A stretch of DNA of 64,000 nt from an uncultured Algibacter sp. (lineage in GTDB: Bacteria; Bacteroidota; Bacteroidia; Flavobacteriales; Flavobacteriaceae), in NCBI RefSeq assembly GCF_947495675.1, contig NZ_CANLZX010000010.1, forward strand, positions 62,001 through 126,000. The letters run 5' to 3'. Positions 62,148 through 64,000 of this stretch are shown here, piece by piece. Numbering within the stretch: the first letter of the stretch is position 1; each line of letters begins with the position of its first letter. The translations under genes and the position numbers were made by a program. The notes beneath the pieces are model-generated. The model did no database searches. It worked only from the letters and a program-made list of their open reading frames with translations, and was not told where the DNA came from.

Positions 62148-62213
62148 TGTTTATGTTTTTTGTTGATTCTCTTATAAGTTGAATAAAATTTGAATTTGTT
62201 ACAGTAAAAACAA

Positions 62214-62669
62214 TTAACTTTTTAGTTTAACACTCCACTCAAAATTAAAAGTAGAAACTACCACCCCTTCTTCATTAACACCAACAGATTGCATCCAAAG
62301 TGTTTGCCCTTCTCCTGTTTCTATGGCTTTTTTTAAGACCTCATCTACAGCTTTACCATCATTACAAGTAAACTTTATTTTTCCAATAGCTTTTTTTGTA
62401 AACGTGGCATTGTTAGTAGTTACCAACATAGAAATGCGCTTACCAGATTCTTGTATCTTACTTATCATTAATGCCCCTGTTGAAAACTCTGCTGCCATAC
62501 CTTGCACAGCCCAAAACATAGATTTAAAAGGATTTTGGTTAATCCATTTAAATTTTACACCTACAATACATTTTTCGTTATCTATATGTTTTGTTCTTAT
62601 ACCACAAAAATAGGCAGATGGTAGCTTAAACATTGTATAAGTGTTTAGTTTTCTTGGCGTTAAAGTCAT
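62214..62669 (-). CDS. DUF4442 (hot-dog fold, thioesterase-like) protein
   Basis: 151 residues: LPSAYFCGIRTKHIDNEKCI, KFKWINQNPFKSMFWAVQGM and AAEFSTGALM are typical of the DUF4442 hot-dog family. These proteins probably act on acyl-CoA-like compounds, but no substrate is known. The ATG at 62669 gives the normal length. It may be co-transcribed with the AIM24 gene. Confidence 0.83.
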   Translation of the reverse strand: MTLTPRKLNTYTMFKLPSAYFCGIRTKHIDNEKCIVGVKFKWINQNPFKSMFWAVQGMAAEFSTGALMISKIQESGKRISMLVTTNNATFTKKAIGKIKFTCNDGKAVDEVLKKAIETGEGQTLWMQSVGVNEEGVVVSTFNFEWSVKLKS

Positions 62670-62778
62670 TTTATATTTTTTAATTTTTCACTAAGTTATG
62701 AAAATATTCCACATTCATAAATGTTAAATTTATGTTAATTTTTAGTACTATGCGTAACAAAGTACCTTTTTTTAGACA

Positions 62779-62786
62779 TATATTTG
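62779..62786 (+). promoter_or_regulatory. Likely -7 element of the DUF4870 gene
   Basis: TATATTTG followed by CAT, 40 bases before the ATG, matches TAnnTTTG. The -33 element is not clear. Confidence 0.45.
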
Positions 62787-62826
62787 CATAAGAAACTATT
62801 ATATGTTTTAATCAATCGAAATAATC

Positions 62827-63273
62827 ATGTTAGATAATCACCAAAAAAACATCGCTACATTTATTCATTTATCTACGTTTAGTAGATTCTTTATTCCGTT
62901 TGGAAACTTTATTGGTCCTATTGTATTATGGCTAGCCAATAAAGAAAAATCTGAATTTATAGATAGTAACGGGAAACAAATTATTAATTTTCAAATAAGT
63001 GTTTTTCTGTACGCCATAATTTTAGGAACATTAACAATTCCCTTTTTTATTTTTAAAATATTTAATGGTATTGACTTTATTGATTTTAATGGTTTTGAAA
63101 GTTTTCATATAAACATAGGGAAGCCTTCTCCATTATTATACATAGGTGGTGCACTAGGTGTTATTGCCGTTATTGGGTTTATTATTGAATTGGCATTAAT
63201 AGTAGTTGCCAGTTTAAAAGCTAGAGACGGACAGGTTTATAAATATCCTTTTACTATTAATTTTTTAAAATAA
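62827..63273 (+). CDS. DUF4870 membrane protein
   Basis: 148 residues with about four membrane segments. FIHLSTFSRFFIPFGNFIGPIVLWL and SEFIDSNGKQIINFQIS are the DUF4870 signature. The function is unknown. It precedes an S-type repeat and a PadR regulator; PadR, PspC-type and DUF4870 genes are often clustered in this phylum, so a membrane-stress link is possible. Confidence 0.85.
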   Translation: MLDNHQKNIATFIHLSTFSRFFIPFGNFIGPIVLWLANKEKSEFIDSNGKQIINFQISVFLYAIILGTLTIPFFIFKIFNGIDFIDFNGFESFHINIGKPSPLLYIGGALGVIAVIGFIIELALIVVASLKARDGQVYKYPFTINFLK

Positions 63274-63314
63274 ACTAGGCCATTATAATGAAACCAAAAA
63301 CCTGCAAAAAACCC

Positions 63315-63397
63315 GCGTTAGGGATTGCAGAGAAAAGCCCACAGCGAGGCACGAGCGAGGACTTGTAACGTAAAGCCCGACCCGAGAGGGTAACGCC
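63315..63397 (+). repeat. S-type structured repeat, copy C
   Basis: GCGTTAGGGATTGCAGAG, AAAAGCCCACAGCGAGGCAC, GAGCGAGGACTTGTAACG, AAAGCCCG, then ACCC-GAGA-GGGT and AACGCC. The first six bases (GCGTTA) are the reverse complement of TAACGC at the end. It lies in the 218-bp gap between the DUF4870 and PadR genes; the rest of the gap has no feature I can name. Confidence 0.8.
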
Positions 63398-63491
63398 AAA
63401 ATATTATTAACAACAAAAAGATCATCAAAATAATCATCAATCAAATCAATCAAAAAATGAACAGTTTCACAACATTAAAACGCTTTAGAAC

Positions 63492-63833
63492 ATGAAGATA
63501 GAAAACACAAAAGCACAGATGCGTAAAGGCGTATTAGAATTTTGCATACTCTCGGTCTTAAAAGACGAAGATGCCTATGTAGCAGAAATTCTAGGCACCT
63601 TAAAAGATGCGAAGTTGCTGGTAGTAGAAGGGACTATTTATCCTTTACTAACCCGACTTAAAAACGCAGGACTTTTAAATTACAGATGGGAAGAATCGAC
63701 CTCTGGACCTCCAAGAAAATATTACGGTTTAACCGAAACCGGAAAATTATTTTTAAAAGAATTAGATACCACTTGGAGTGAATTACACAATGCAGTAACT
63801 ATAGTAACAAGCCAAAAAACAACAAAAAAATGA
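63492..63833 (+). CDS. PadR family transcriptional regulator
   Basis: 113 residues with the PadR winged helix: GVLEFCILSVLKDEDAYVAE, then VVEGTIYPLLTRLKNAGLLN and GPPRKYYGLTETGK. The stop overlaps the next gene (ATGA), which is usual for PadR with a PspC-type protein in Bacteroidota. It probably represses its own operon. Confidence 0.93.
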   Translation: MKIENTKAQMRKGVLEFCILSVLKDEDAYVAEILGTLKDAKLLVVEGTIYPLLTRLKNAGLLNYRWEESTSGPPRKYYGLTETGKLFLKELDTTWSELHNAVTIVTSQKTTKK

Positions 63834-64000
63834 ATAAAACAGTCAACATAAATTTAGCAGGTATATTTTTTCATATAGATGAGGATGCATACTTAAAATT
63901 GCAACGCTATCTGGAGGCTATAAAACGTTCGTTTACAGACTCTCAAGGTCAATCTGAAATTATAGCAGACATAGAAGCACGTATTGCCGAACTTTTTACT
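63830..64000 (+). CDS. PspC-type protein, N-terminal part (cut by the window end)
   Basis: 57 residues are visible and the gene continues past the edge. The start overlaps the PadR stop by four bases. VNINLAGIFFHIDEDAYLKL and EIIADIEARIAELF are typical of the N-terminal part of PspC-domain proteins that follow PadR genes in this phylum; the PspC membrane domain itself would lie outside the window, so the name is by context. Confidence 0.7.
   Translation, partial: MNKTVNINLAGIFFHIDEDAYLKLQRYLEAIKRSFTDSQGQSEIIADIEARIAELFT

Overview
The window is a chromosomal stretch from a member of the Bacteroidota, almost certainly a marine-type Flavobacteriaceae. The evidence is the low GC content, the near absence of Shine-Dalgarno sequences, -7 promoter elements of the TAnnTTTG type, and lineage-typical families: a CcoO-CcoP-CcoG-CcoH set, a carboxypeptidase-regulatory TonB receptor, DUF4270, LytTR regulators with LytS-type kinases, 2TM proteins and a LETM1-related protein. 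No rRNA, tRNA, CRISPR array, phage or IS transposase was seen. Both ends cut a gene: ccoO on the left and a PadR-linked gene on the right.

Layout. 1-4.6 kb: cbb3 oxidase genes (ccoO end, ccoQ, ccoP), then assembly genes ccoG, ccoH and a UreH-like membrane protein. 4.7-9.9 kb: a TetR regulator with a three-part type I export operon whose ABC subunit has a degenerate nucleotide-binding domain. 9.9-12.8 kb: usp-hemN divergent from sodC. 12.8-14.7 kb: an ECF sigma/anti-sigma pair and a CIA30 protein. 14.7-24.9 kb: a CBS-type PLP enzyme, a LolC/E permease, a NamZ-like muramidase with a serine hydrolase, a TPR lipoprotein, a two-gene DUF4331 unit, a LETM1-related protein and lpxD. 25.7-29.3 kb: a signalling operon (TPR protein, kinase with a 2TM tail, two free 2TM proteins, LytTR regulator). 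29.4-33.6 kb: a TonB protein, then an arsR-led arsenical-resistance operon. 34.5-38 kb: a TonB receptor divergent from a sigma factor and a membrane protein. 39.6-49 kb: housekeeping genes (pseudouridine synthase, topoisomerase III, acyltransferase, NUDIX, cyclophilin, TRIC channel). 47.5-52.9 kb: the SpoIIM/DUF4129/DUF4350/MoxR/DUF58 operon. 52.9-58.7 kb: an outer-membrane protein with DUF4270, a kelch lipoprotein and a second kinase/LytTR pair. 58.9-61.2 kb: DUF2141, dps and oxyR. 61.3-64 kb: small conserved proteins and a PadR regulator.

Two non-gene patterns tie the window together. First, three accessory insertions (an acetyltransferase at 25 kb, a 105-residue unknown at 33.8 kb, an HNH plus Mrr-like nuclease pair at 38.3-39.5 kb) are each bounded by the same kind of upstream hairpin element and a related downstream element. 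Two of them continue into a third structured repeat that recurs elsewhere. This looks like a family of mobile single-operon cassettes with no recombinase in view. Second, three distant promoters share one architecture: a TTACAGTTCGGTAA box, exactly 24 bp, then a GTGTTrsAwATTTG core. They precede the kinase/2TM/LytTR operon itself, the TonB receptor and DUF2141. This looks like an autoregulated LytTR regulon. A further pair of promoters (hemN and tonB) shares a Crp/Fnr-type palindrome with identical spacing to the -7 element.
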